DNA of 11,111 nt from assembly GCA_016214925.1 (NCBI GenBank), contig JACRMO010000237.1:1-11111 (forward strand), read 5' to 3'. Source of the stretch: Gammaproteobacteria bacterium. GTDB taxonomy: Bacteria > Pseudomonadota > Gammaproteobacteria > Thiohalobacterales > Thiohalobacteraceae. Below the pieces are notes generated by a model, which was not told the DNA's origin, did no database searches, and worked only from the letters and a program-made list of their open reading frames with translations. Below, one piece after another: positions 1 to 6,720 of the stretch; positions within the stretch are counted from its first letter, which is position 1, and every line of letters begins with the position of its first letter. The position numbers and the translations under genes are program-made.

Positions 1-2195
1 AGATCAATGGGATCCACGTCCAGCGACCAGCGAACTTTGCGCGCGGATTTCAGCTCGCCCAGCCGCGGCACCCAGTTCGTCAGCAGCCGGTGCAGACGTT
101 TGCGGTCGCGCGCCACCAACAGCAATTGGGCGCGGAAGCGGCCGGCACGGCGTTCCATGGGCGAGGGCACCGGGCCCCAAAATTCCAGGCCGGCAATGAG
201 CTTGGCGTCGACGGCGTCGCGGGCCTCGCTGAGAAACCGCTCCGGCGCGCGCGCGTCGGTGGCTTCGGCGCGCAGCAGGGCGAGGTTGCTGAACGGCGGC
301 AGGCCGGCGGCCTGACGTTCGACCAGTGCGGCGGCGGCGAAGGCCGGGTAGCCGGCCTCCACCAGTTGTTGCAGCAAGGGATGCTCCGGGTGATGGGTCT
401 GGATCAGCACCTCGCCCGGGCGTTCGGCGCGCCCGGAGCGGCCGGCAACCTGAATCACCTGTTGGGCCAAACGTTCGCCGGCGCGGAAGTCGGCGCTGAA
501 CAGGCCCTGATCCGCCTCCAGAATGCCGACCAGGGTCACGCCCGGAAAGTGATGGCCCTTAGCCAGCATTTGTGTGCCGAGCAGGATGCGCGCCTCGCCG
601 CTGGCGGCCTGCGCCAACAGATCTTCCAGTCGACCTTTGCGCCGCGTGCTGTCGCGGTCGATACGCACGAACGGGATGCCCGGGAACTGCCGCTCCAGGG
701 CTTTTTCGACGCGCTCGGTGCCGGCACCGAGCGGCCGCAGATCGGCACAGCCGCAATGCGGACACTGCACAGGAATCGGTTGCTGACTGCCGCAATGATG
801 GCAACGCAGATGCTGTTGGCGCTGATGCAGGGTGAGGTGCGCGTCGCAACGTCGGCACTCGGCCACCCAGCCGCAGGCGTGACATAACAACGTCGGCGCA
901 AAGCCTCGCCGATTGAGGAACAGCAGCACTTGGCCATCGCGACCGAGGTGCGCGCGCATGTGCGCCAGCAGTGCTGGCGACAGGCCTTCGTCGAGCGTCT
1001 GATTGCGGATGTCGAGCAGGTGCAGTCGCGGTGCGCAGGCCAGGCCTGCGCGTTCGGGCAGTGACAAGTGCTGATAGCGGCTCTGCTGTGCGTTGTGCAG
1101 GGATTCCAGCGCAGGCGTTGCCGAGCCCAACACAATCGGCACGCCGTCGCGGTGCGCGCGCCACACCAGCAAATCGCGCGCCGAATAGCGGAAACCGTCC
1201 TGTTGTTTTAGTGAGGCATCGTGTTCCTCGTCAACAATGAACAGGCCCGGCCGCGCCAGCGGCACCCACGCCGCCGAACGTGTACCGAGGATGACCGCCG
1301 CCTCGCCCGCACGTGCGGCCAGCCAGGCATTGAGGCGTTCGCCTTCGCTTAAGGCCGAGTGCAACAACGCGGGCGTCTGGCCCAAGCGTTGCTGGAAGCG
1401 TTCGATAAGCTGTGGTGTGAGGCCGATCTCCGGCACCACCACCAAGGCCTGTTTGCCCTGCGCGATGCAGTCGGCGATGGCCTGGAGATAGACCTCGGTT
1501 TTGCCGCTGCCGGTCACGCCGTCGAGCAAAAACGCCTGATAGCGGTCGCGCGCGGACTGGATAGCGGCGACGGCGTCGGCCTGCGCGGGATTCAGTGGAT
1601 GCGCGGGTGTGGCTGTCTGGGGCGTGGCACGCGCTGTGGGTGTGCGCACTGCACTCTCGATCCAACCGCGCGCGGCCAAGGCACGCAGGATATGCCCACC
1701 GAAGCCCGCAGCGTCGAGCTGTTCGCGGCTTGCGCCGTCAACGTGTTCGGCTAGAAATGTCAGCGCGCGATCCTGTTGCGGTGCCCGCGCACGTTCGGCG
1801 GGACTCGCCGCGCGTGCCGCAGCGGTGAGGCGCCAGACGGACTCGCCTTGTGGCTGCAAGGGCTGGCCGCGCCGTAACACCACTGGCAGACAACCGGCCA
1901 ACACCTCACCGAGCGGATGGTGGTAGTACTCGGCCGCCCAGCGCGCCATGGCAAGGATGTCGTCGGGCAGGATGGGCGTCGTATCCAGCACTGCCTGCAC
2001 GCGCTTCAGTTTCGCCGGATCGAAATCCGTGGTCCGCGCGATCTCGACCAACACCCCGACACTGCGCCCGCGCCCGAACGGAATCTGCACACGCATGCCG
2101 GGTTCGAGCGCGCCCGACTCACCGCGCGGCGGCAGGTAATCGAACAGCCGGTACAGCGGCGAAGGCACCGCTACACGCAGGATGGGTTCAGCCAT
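1..2195 (-). CDS. priA: Primosomal protein N' (replication restart helicase PriA), 3' end cut by window edge
   Basis: PriA is a superfamily 2 DNA helicase. It recognises stalled or collapsed forks and loads the replicative helicase outside the origin. The minus strand is open for 731 codons from ATG 2195 to the window edge. The N-terminus (MAEPILRVAVPSPLYRLFDY) is the usual PriA 3'-DNA-end-binding domain start. Walker A GVTGSGKT is at about residues 226-233, preceded by the LNPAQ motif, and the DEEH box is at 322-325. A cysteine-rich zinc region of paired CxxC motifs begins at about 438 (CHAC, CRRC, CHHC, CPHC). The helicase C-terminal motif QVAGRSGRA follows. The last visible residues, RWSLDVDPID, match the usual PriA ending, so only a few residues are missing. 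The ribosome binding site is weak (GGAAC about 6 bases before the ATG). There is no coding neighbour for 598 bases upstream, so it probably has its own promoter there. Confidence 0.97.
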   Translation of the reverse strand, partial: MAEPILRVAVPSPLYRLFDYLPPRGESGALEPGMRVQIPFGRGRSVGVLVEIARTTDFDPAKLKRVQAVLDTTPILPDDILAMARWAAEYYHHPLGEVLAGCLPVVLRRGQPLQPQGESVWRLTAAARAASPAERARAPQQDRALTFLAEHVDGASREQLDAAGFGGHILRALAARGWIESAVRTPTARATPQTATPAHPLNPAQADAVAAIQSARDRYQAFLLDGVTGSGKTEVYLQAIADCIAQGKQALVVVPEIGLTPQLIERFQQRLGQTPALLHSALSEGERLNAWLAARAGEAAVILGTRSAAWVPLARPGLFIVDEEHDASLKQQDGFRYSARDLLVWRAHRDGVPIVLGSATPALESLHNAQQSRYQHLSLPERAGLACAPRLHLLDIRNQTLDEGLSPALLAHMRAHLGRDGQVLLFLNRRGFAPTLLCHACGWVAECRRCDAHLTLHQRQQHLRCHHCGSQQPIPVQCPHCGCADLRPLGAGTERVEKALERQFPGIPFVRIDRDSTRRKGRLEDLLAQAASGEARILLGTQMLAKGHHFPGVTLVGILEADQGLFSADFRAGERLAQQVIQVAGRSGRAERPGEVLIQTHHPEHPLLQQLVEAGYPAFAAAALVERQAAGLPPFSNLALLRAEATDARAPERFLSEARDAVDAKLIAGLEFWGPVPSPMERRAGRFRAQLLLVARDRKRLHRLLTNWVPRLGELKSARKVRWSLDVDPID

Positions 2196-2241
2196 GTGCG
2201 TTCCATGAGGATCGGTTGGATGGAGTGCAAATTGCGATTTT

Positions 2242-2260
2242 CACTAAGTCGGGTTTAGTG
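2242..2260 (-). repeat. Short inverted repeat in the priA leader
   Basis: CACTAA (2242-2247) and TTAGTG (2255-2260) form a perfect 6-bp inverted repeat around a 7-base spacer, 47 bases upstream of the priA start. It could be a small leader hairpin or an operator half-site pair. It could also be chance, as 6-bp repeats are common. Confidence 0.3.
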
Positions 2261-2324
2261 GCCATGATTGATGCGTAATCTCACTATGCGAAGCTAACTT
2301 GTTATTGTGATTGAGGCTCATCGG

Positions 2325-2347
2325 TTATCCACAAAATCTGTGGATAA
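2325..2347. promoter_or_regulatory. Pair of inverted consensus DnaA boxes
   Basis: TTATCCACA (2325-2333) faces its exact reverse complement TGTGGATAA (2339-2347) across a 5-base spacer. Both match the DnaA box consensus TTATNCACA perfectly. A degenerate third copy, TGTGGATGC (2351-2359, two mismatches), follows immediately. The arrangement fits DnaA binding, either as part of an origin or as autoregulation-style control of the priA promoter. Confidence 0.65.
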
Positions 2348-2478
2348 GTGTGTGGATGCATTGGGATCAAAGTGCCGCAAACCGCGTCATTGTTGCATTT
2401 GTGTTAAATCGGCTAAATCCTCGCCGCCCATTTTAATCATTTATAACCAACAAGATAAGATTTCGTGCGGCCGGTGGT

Positions 2479-2501
2479 TGACAAGTGGCGGTCTCTTGTC
2501 A
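2479..2501. repeat. Inverted repeat TGACAAG-N9-CTTGTCA
   Basis: TGACAAG (2479-2485) and CTTGTCA (2495-2501) form a perfect 7-bp inverted repeat with a 9-base spacer. The left arm overlaps a perfect -35-like TTGACA (2478-2483), but no -10 hexamer lies at a workable distance downstream on the plus strand. A dimeric regulator site or a small hairpin are both possible. There is no T-run, so it is not a terminator. Confidence 0.4.
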
Positions 2502-2527
2502 CCCCCTTGCCGGAGGTGTTGCCAGTC

Positions 2528-2536
2528 TGTGTATAA
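2528..2536 (-). promoter_or_regulatory. Third consensus DnaA box
   Basis: TGTGTATAA is the reverse complement of TTATACACA, a perfect TTATNCACA match. It lies about 180 bases from the inverted pair at 2325-2347. The AT-richer stretch at about 2395-2465 lies between them and could serve as an unwinding element. Confidence 0.55.
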
Positions 2537-2603
2537 AACCCAAATCGGTGCTTGAAAACGGTTCTTGGCTATGGTGGGCGGATACTCGGGGAGCGCTTAG
2601 AGC

Positions 2604-2615
2604 GTTCGGCCGAAC
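2604..2615. repeat. 12-bp perfect palindrome GTTCGGCCGAAC
   Basis: This is a gap-free palindrome in the GC-rich half of the intergenic region upstream of priA. It could be a protein-binding site. No function is assigned. Confidence 0.35.
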
Positions 2616-2793
2616 CGGTCTCCTGGGATGACGATCAGCCCCCCTGGCCGGTGCCCGACCCGGTCTCGGGGATCATAGCCTGTGGGAGGGACGGGTCAAA
2701 AACCTTTCGGCGGGGTGAATGGGGGTAGCTTCCGAGACGAAATGGGCATGGCCAGCAGACCGGGCGCGGGCTCGGTAAAACGGCCTACCCGCC

Positions 2794-3333
2794 CTACCAC
2801 ATCAAATCATCGGGCACTTTGTAATCCGCGTAGGGATCATCGTCTCCAGCCTCCAATTGAGTCGTTGCATGGCTGACGATAGCGGATGCCTCGCGCAGCA
2901 TGATTTTTTCCGCCACGACCGACGGAATAATTTCGTACGCGGCATCGAACCTGACGATGGCCAGCAGGCCACGCGCCAACTTATCGTGGACCTCTTCCGA
3001 GACGAAGATTTTCTTGATCGCTGTGCCGTCCTGGAAGTTATAACCCAACTTGCCACCGTCGCGCGGCAACCGGTTCAGCTCGATCAATAGCCGAACCTGC
3101 GCATGCACCGCCTTGCGCTCCGCTTCGTCCTTTTGCTGGCGATTGAGTTCGCGATCGCGTGCTGCTTTTTCCGCCGCGGCTTGTTTGGCGGCCACCGCAG
3201 CCTCGTCGACCACCTCAATTTTCTGCTTATTCTTCTGTTTCTGTTGCTTGCTCTTCGACTTCTCCGCTTCGTTGAGCCGTGTCTTGTTCACCAGGCCCGC
3301 CTTGAGAAACTGATCACCAAACGAATTTGCCAT
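2794..3333 (-). CDS. DUF2058 (YaiL-like) protein
   Basis: This is a 179-residue protein of the DUF2058/YaiL family. These are conserved gammaproteobacterial nucleoprotein-like or polysome-associated proteins of uncertain role. It starts MANSFGDQFLKAGLVN, typical of the family. A highly charged Lys/Gln/Glu/Ala-rich stretch follows (about residues 17-75), probably helical or coiled coil. A globular C-terminal half reads NRLPRDGGKLGYNFQDG and then a segment on persistent catalytic-like strands. The family is about 180 residues long, so it looks complete. A GTG 15 bases upstream (3348) is possible. The ATG at 3333 is preferred because AGGT sits about 9 bases before it and the family begins there. 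It follows the RRM gene by 61 bases on the same strand and is probably co-transcribed. The family assignment is good; its biochemical role is not known to me. Confidence 0.88.
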   Translation of the reverse strand: MANSFGDQFLKAGLVNKTRLNEAEKSKSKQQKQKNKQKIEVVDEAAVAAKQAAAEKAARDRELNRQQKDEAERKAVHAQVRLLIELNRLPRDGGKLGYNFQDGTAIKKIFVSEEVHDKLARGLLAIVRFDAAYEIIPSVVAEKIMLREASAIVSHATTQLEAGDDDPYADYKVPDDLMW

Positions 3334-3394
3334 CGGTCTTAACCTCACACTTCAGAATTCATCGGCCCTCGCAAGCGCGCGCACTATCAATCAA

Positions 3395-3679
3395 TCACGA
3401 GCCCGGCGCATCTGAGTCCTTCCCGGTGACATCCGCTTTGTTCTTGTCCGCGGTTTTCACTCGAATGATGTTGCCGCCGATATCCCGGGCATTCAGCTGT
3501 TTGATGGCTGCCTTAGCCTCGCCCGCACGGGGCATTTCAACGAAACCAAAGCCTTTGGAGATGCCCGTCGCCTTATCTATGACCACCTTGCAGTACTGCA
3601 CATCCCCGTATTCCTTGAACAGGGCCAGCAACTCTTCTTCCGTCGTTTTCCGAGATAAATTGCGTACCAAGATTTTCAT
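3395..3679 (-). CDS. Small RRM-domain RNA-binding protein
   Basis: This 94-residue protein is a single RNA recognition motif plus a short charged tail. RNP2 is at the N-terminus (KILVRNL, residues 2-8). RNP1 is KGFGFVEM (about residues 43-50) with the two RNA-stacking aromatics in place. The C-terminal 15 residues are Lys/Asp-rich and disordered-looking. Such stand-alone bacterial RRM proteins resemble cyanobacterial and proteobacterial cold-inducible RNA-binding proteins and act in the cytoplasm on single-stranded RNA. The start ATG 3679 has AGGGTG about 5 bases upstream. It lies 68 bases downstream of dbpA, itself an RRM-containing RNA helicase, and upstream of the DUF2058 gene. The context suggests RNA remodelling or ribosome assembly, perhaps at low temperature; that is inference. 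Confidence 0.93.
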   Translation of the reverse strand: MKILVRNLSRKTTEEELLALFKEYGDVQYCKVVIDKATGISKGFGFVEMPRAGEAKAAIKQLNARDIGGNIIRVKTADKNKADVTGKDSDAPGS

Positions 3680-3747
3680 GCTTGCACCCTGAATTTTTCA
3701 GTAGCCGACGTGGTTACTGGTAAATAACGCCTGTCCCTGACGTGTGA

Positions 3748-5133
3748 TTATAGGAGCTTCCTCGCCTTGAAATACCGCCCTTTGATTTTCCCCGTCGTGA
3801 GTTGTTGCAGCGCCTTGTCCGCCACGGAACGTTTGATGGCCACATAGGCGTGGTGATCGAAGATGTCGATCTTGCCGACCTGGTCGCCGGCGATGCCGGA
3901 TTCATTGGTCAGCGCGCCCAGTATATCGCCGGGGCGGACTTTGAGCTTGCGGCCTCCCTCTATGCACAGCGTGACCATAGGCGGCTTGAGGTCGGGTTTG
4001 GGGTGTGCGTGCAAACCGGCTATTGCAGAAAAATCGAGCGGGCTTTTTTGATATTCCTCGATCGCATTGACCCGATGCGAGTCGGCGGCGATATACAAGC
4101 TTAAGGCCAGCCCCGCTTTCCCCGCGCGACCGGTGCGGCCGATGCGATGTATGTGTACTTCCGGATCCTGGCTCAGCTCGAAGTTGATCACCATTTCCAG
4201 ATCCTTGATATCGAGACCACGTGCCGCGACGTCGGTCGCCACCAGGATGGAACAGCTCTTGTTGGAAAACCGTACCAGCACTTGATCGCGATCGCGCTGC
4301 TCCAGGTCACCATGCAGGGCAAGGGCGCTGAAGCCCTTTGCTTGCAACGTATCTGCGATGTACTGGCATTGTTGTTTGGTGTTGCAGAATATCGCGCACG
4401 ACGCAGGGGTGTAATGACCCAGTAATGTCACCAGCGCAGCGAGGCGCTCGCCATTGCCAGCCACCTCATAAAATACTTGCTTGATATTGTTTTGGGTGTG
4501 CGTCGCTTCAATGCTCACCCGGTTGGGATTTTTTTGCATCGATGCGCTGATATGCTTGATCTCCTCGGGATAGGTTGCCGAGAACATCAAAGTTTGCCGG
4601 GTGTCGGGTGTTGTGGCAACGATCTCGGCAATGTCATCGTAAAACCCCATATCCAGCATTCGGTCCGCTTCGTCCAGCACCAGGGTGTTCACCGCATTCA
4701 GTTTGAGCGAGCCCTTACGTAGATGTTTCAACACCCGTCCGGGTGTTCCCACGATGATATGCGCGCCATGCTCCAGCGAACCCGTCTGCGGTCCAGTGGG
4801 CATGCCACCGCACAGCGTGAGCAATTTGACGTTCGGGATAAAGGTCGCCATGCGACGTATTTCCTTGCTCACCTGGTCGGCGAGTTCCCGGGTGGGACAG
4901 AGCACCAGCGATTGCACGTTAAAGTCGCGCGCGTTCAGACGAGTAAGCAACCCAATGCCAAAGGCAGCCGTCTTACCGCTGCCCGTCTCGGCCTGAGCGA
5001 TGAGGTCATTGCCTTGCAACACGGCCGGCAAACTTTGCGCCTGAATCGGCGTCATGGTCTGGTAACCCATGGATTCAAGATTGGCCAGCAAGGCGGCATC
5101 TAAGCCCAGAATAGAAAAATCGGTGGTCGTCAT
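3748..5133 (-). CDS. dbpA: ATP-dependent RNA helicase DbpA
   Basis: This 461-residue DEAD-box helicase is close to the usual DbpA length of about 457-460. DbpA is activated by hairpin 92 of 23S rRNA and works in late 50S subunit assembly. Visible motifs: Q motif GYQTMTPIQ (23-31), Walker A AETGSGKT (48-55), PTREL (80-84), DEAD (154-157), SAT (185-187), ARGLD (304-308) and HRIGRTGRAG (329-338). The C-terminal part (about 386-461) has the DbpA-type RRM that binds hairpin 92, with the GDILGAL and IGKIDIF-like segments, which separates DbpA from RhlE, SrmB and CsdA. The start MTTTDFSILGLDAALLANL is the family N-terminus, so ATG 5133 is right although no clear Shine-Dalgarno precedes it. Immediately upstream lies a divergent toxin remnant, so the ancestral dbpA promoter may have been replaced. 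It is the first gene of a minus-strand group with the RRM and DUF2058 genes. Confidence 0.96.
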   Translation of the reverse strand: MTTTDFSILGLDAALLANLESMGYQTMTPIQAQSLPAVLQGNDLIAQAETGSGKTAAFGIGLLTRLNARDFNVQSLVLCPTRELADQVSKEIRRMATFIPNVKLLTLCGGMPTGPQTGSLEHGAHIIVGTPGRVLKHLRKGSLKLNAVNTLVLDEADRMLDMGFYDDIAEIVATTPDTRQTLMFSATYPEEIKHISASMQKNPNRVSIEATHTQNNIKQVFYEVAGNGERLAALVTLLGHYTPASCAIFCNTKQQCQYIADTLQAKGFSALALHGDLEQRDRDQVLVRFSNKSCSILVATDVAARGLDIKDLEMVINFELSQDPEVHIHRIGRTGRAGKAGLALSLYIAADSHRVNAIEEYQKSPLDFSAIAGLHAHPKPDLKPPMVTLCIEGGRKLKVRPGDILGALTNESGIAGDQVGKIDIFDHHAYVAIKRSVADKALQQLTTGKIKGRYFKARKLL

Positions 5134-5150
5134 CGTTAAAGCGCCTGTGA

Positions 5151-5411
5151 GAAGGCAGGGCCGCGGGCTTCGAACTGAATTTCGTCCAGATGGGGCTCAT
5201 GCCCTCGGACTGGAAGCCCATGAAGGCGATTGGGCCCGGAGTCATGGAGATACGCATTCACAAGGAGGGTGAGTGGCGGGTTATTTATGTCGCCAAATTC
5301 GAGAAGGCCGTCTACGTGCTTCATGCCTTCGAGAAAAAGACGCAGAAAACCCGACAAGCGGATATCGAAATCGCGAAGCAACGTTACAAAGAGATCGAGG
5401 GCAAGCCATGA
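5151..5411 (+). pseudogene. 5'-truncated HigB/Gp49-type toxin remnant (RelE superfamily)
   Basis: The readable part from EGRAAGFEL through DWKPMKAIGPGVMEIRIH, VIYVAKFEKAVYVLHAFEKKTQKT and ADIEIAKQRY matches the middle and C-terminus of the Gp49/HigB-like toxin family, whose members are about 100-115 residues. Full-length toxins are mRNA interferases. Here homology stops at an in-frame TGA (5148-5150), only 15 bases from the divergent dbpA start, so about 25-30 N-terminal residues (first strand and helix) are missing. Reading the preceding bases in the other frame gives APVRRQ, which also resembles the family, so an extra G in the GGG at 5158-5160 may add a frameshift. An internal ATG (5190) could give 73 residues, but it has no ribosome binding site. 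The stop overlaps the antitoxin start (ATGA, 5408-5411). Toxicity is unlikely; that is inference. Confidence 0.8.
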
Positions 5412-5692
5412 AAAAGAAAACCACCAAATCCAGCGGAAACGTCTTCGTTGATCTTGGCTTTGATCCGGCCGAGGCGGCGGTACTTCAAATGCGTGCCAAC
5501 CTCATGAGTGACCTCCGTCTCTACATCGAGAAGAACGAGCTTACTCAGGCCGAGGCGGCCGAGCGTCTTGGTATCGCGCAGTCGCGGGTATCTGATCTTG
5601 TGCGCGGCAAGTGGGACAAGTTCAGTCTCGAAATGCTCATCACACTTGAGGCGCGTCTCGGCCGTACTGTGCGCGTTGAGCTTGCGGCGTGA
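5408..5692 (+). CDS. HigA-type antitoxin, XRE-family HTH protein
   Basis: This 94-residue helix-turn-helix protein is of the kind paired with Gp49/HigB toxins. It begins MKKKTTKSSGNVFVDLGFDP. The HTH covers about residues 46-68 (TQAEAAERLGIAQSRVSDLVRG is the classic XRE pattern), followed by a helix with LEMLITLEARLG and a short C-terminal strand TVRVEL. Such antitoxins neutralise the toxin and repress their operon by binding a palindromic operator. The start ATG 5408 is chosen because GAGGG lies 6 bases upstream and because the ATG overlaps the toxin stop as ATGA, the usual coupling. A longer in-frame opening back to 5273 is only the shadow of the toxin frame. With the toxin broken, this is an orphan antitoxin, possibly kept as a regulator or as protection against a related toxin. 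Confidence 0.9.
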   Translation: MKKKTTKSSGNVFVDLGFDPAEAAVLQMRANLMSDLRLYIEKNELTQAEAAERLGIAQSRVSDLVRGKWDKFSLEMLITLEARLGRTVRVELAA

Positions 5693-5799
5693 CTGGTAGC
5701 AGAAGCTGGTATGGGATTGTGTGACTATAAAATAGACCTGCCCCGGATTCTCGAATGATGATGGTCAATTAAATGTTGGATTCCAATAAAGGACTGACG

Positions 5800-6108
5800 A
5801 TGGCAAAACTTATACATAAAAATCTATTCCATTATGGAGATTCCTCAGAAGTCTATGCCGCGCTTCAAGAGCATTACAATCGAGATACCTGGATTCATTC
5901 ATTATGGCAAATCGTTCTGTTTGGGTGTGCAATTGGTGCAGTCGTGTTCTCAGGCCATACCGATTGGCTCTGGATATGCGCCGGCCTGTACGCTACTGAG
6001 CGTGCAATTACTCGGTTTGTAGACAATAGTAACCGGAATTGGGCGATGCATGTAATCGATTGGGTTGAAGCCAAGCGTGCGCATGAGAGTGAAGAATCTA
6101 ACTATTGA
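5800..6108 (+). CDS. Small putative inner-membrane protein, unknown function
   Basis: I do not recognise this 102-residue protein. The N-terminal 33 residues are polar (MAKLIHKNLFHYGDSSEVYA, then NRDTWIHS). A hydrophobic span follows at about residues 35-51 (LWQIVLFGCAIGAVVFSG). A second, weaker span at about 55-68 is Trp-rich (WLWICAGLYATERAI). The tail is charged (EAKRAHESEESNY). The pattern suggests a two-pass or hairpin membrane protein with both ends cytoplasmic. ATG 5800 is chosen over ATG 5773 because AAAGGA lies 7 bases before it and nothing comparable precedes 5773. GC content is clearly lower than in the neighbouring core genes. The next gene, coding for a RusA-like protein, follows 57 bases later on the same strand and shares the base composition, so the two were probably acquired and transcribed together. 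Confidence 0.7.
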   Translation: MAKLIHKNLFHYGDSSEVYAALQEHYNRDTWIHSLWQIVLFGCAIGAVVFSGHTDWLWICAGLYATERAITRFVDNSNRNWAMHVIDWVEAKRAHESEESNY

Positions 6109-6165
6109 AATGTTCAATGTCGTCTCTGATGCGACACATCAAATGTTTATACATAAAAGAGAGCT

Positions 6166-6720
6166 ATGGAATTTACTCTTTATTATCGCGGTGATTTGAA
6201 GGCAAATCGTGGCTCTAAAGATAAACAGGAGCTTCGTAGGTATTTTCATGAGCAGCTAAAAAGCTTGTGGCATCAAATGCCGCTTAAGGAAAGGCACAAG
6301 CTTCTAGAAAAAGAGCCGGCCAAAGGCGACGTAGGAATTATCCGAACCATTAATGGGTTCCATTTTGCTCCGCTTGTTACCGAAAAACTTAATTTAATTG
6401 CCGAGCTGAAGATCACGTTGCTTCGTCCGGAGCCGCCAGGCTCAATAATCACGCAAGCTGGTGACATTGATAATAGGCTCAAGACATTGTTTGATGCGTT
6501 AAAAATTCCTTCAGAACCTACAGCGATTCCATCAGGTGATCTTCCAAGAGAAGGAGAGGATCCATTCTATTGTTTATTGGAAGATGACAACCTGATTACC
6601 AAAATCCAAGTGGAAACTGATCGATTGCTAGACGATTTTAAGAGTCCATCCGAAGTTGTGCTTCTCATTCATGTATTGACTAAGGCAACTAGAACAAGCT
6701 GGGCGAATATGGGTCTGTGA
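6166..6720 (+). CDS. RusA-like protein (putative Holliday-junction-type nuclease fold)
   Basis: This 184-residue protein carries a RusA-like acidic signature. It reads GDIDNRLKTLFDALK at residues 99-113 (D100 and D102 match the paired aspartates of RusA DxDN) and LEDDNLITKIQVE at 138-150 (D140 or D141 would be the third metal ligand). RusA-family enzymes are dimeric, Mg-dependent resolvases found in prophages, usually about 120 residues. This one is longer. It has an N-terminal extension of about 75 charged residues (MEFTLYYRGDLKANRGSKDK onwards) and a Pro/Gly-rich insert of about 24 residues between the DALK helix and the last aspartates. AGAGAG-type bases precede ATG 6166. GC is about 43% in a counted stretch, against about 63% in pntB, which suggests transfer. 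It shares direction and composition with the small membrane-protein gene 57 bases upstream and ends at the terminator at 6755. The fold is a motif-based call; activity is untested. Confidence 0.6.
   Translation: MEFTLYYRGDLKANRGSKDKQELRRYFHEQLKSLWHQMPLKERHKLLEKEPAKGDVGIIRTINGFHFAPLVTEKLNLIAELKITLLRPEPPGSIITQAGDIDNRLKTLFDALKIPSEPTAIPSGDLPREGEDPFYCLLEDDNLITKIQVETDRLLDDFKSPSEVVLLIHVLTKATRTSWANMGL

Larger units (their letters stand above)
2196..2793. other. 598-base intergenic region upstream of priA (origin-like / regulatory)
   Basis: No convincing gene lies here. Small open frames (for example 2307-2555 and 2682-2876) lack ribosome binding sites and recognisable protein character. The region separates two minus-strand genes, so it must hold the priA promoter and the 3' end of the DUF2058 transcript. 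It has two halves. About 2220-2560 is AT-richer and carries DnaA boxes. About 2575-2780 is GC-rich with several short self-complementary stretches. Such length is unusual in this compact window. Confidence 0.7.

Noticed and set aside
90..887. 265-codon plus-strand open frame opposite priA
   Set aside because: It is antisense of priA, which reads cleanly through this stretch with its zinc-finger and helicase motifs.
2325..2347. Intrinsic terminator formed by the inverted DnaA boxes
   Set aside because: The stem is AT-rich and no T-run follows on either strand; exact DnaA box identity explains it better.
2307..2555. 82-codon open frame in the intergenic region upstream of priA
   Set aside because: It overlaps the DnaA boxes and inverted repeats, has no ribosome binding site and has no recognisable protein features.
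5273..5407. Longer start for the HigA-type antitoxin
   Set aside because: The extension is the shifted frame of the toxin remnant. The antitoxin start at 5408 has a good Shine-Dalgarno and an ATGA overlap.
5773..5799. Upstream ATG of the small membrane protein (adds 9 residues)
   Set aside because: No Shine-Dalgarno precedes 5773, whereas AAAGGA lies 7 bases before ATG 5800.
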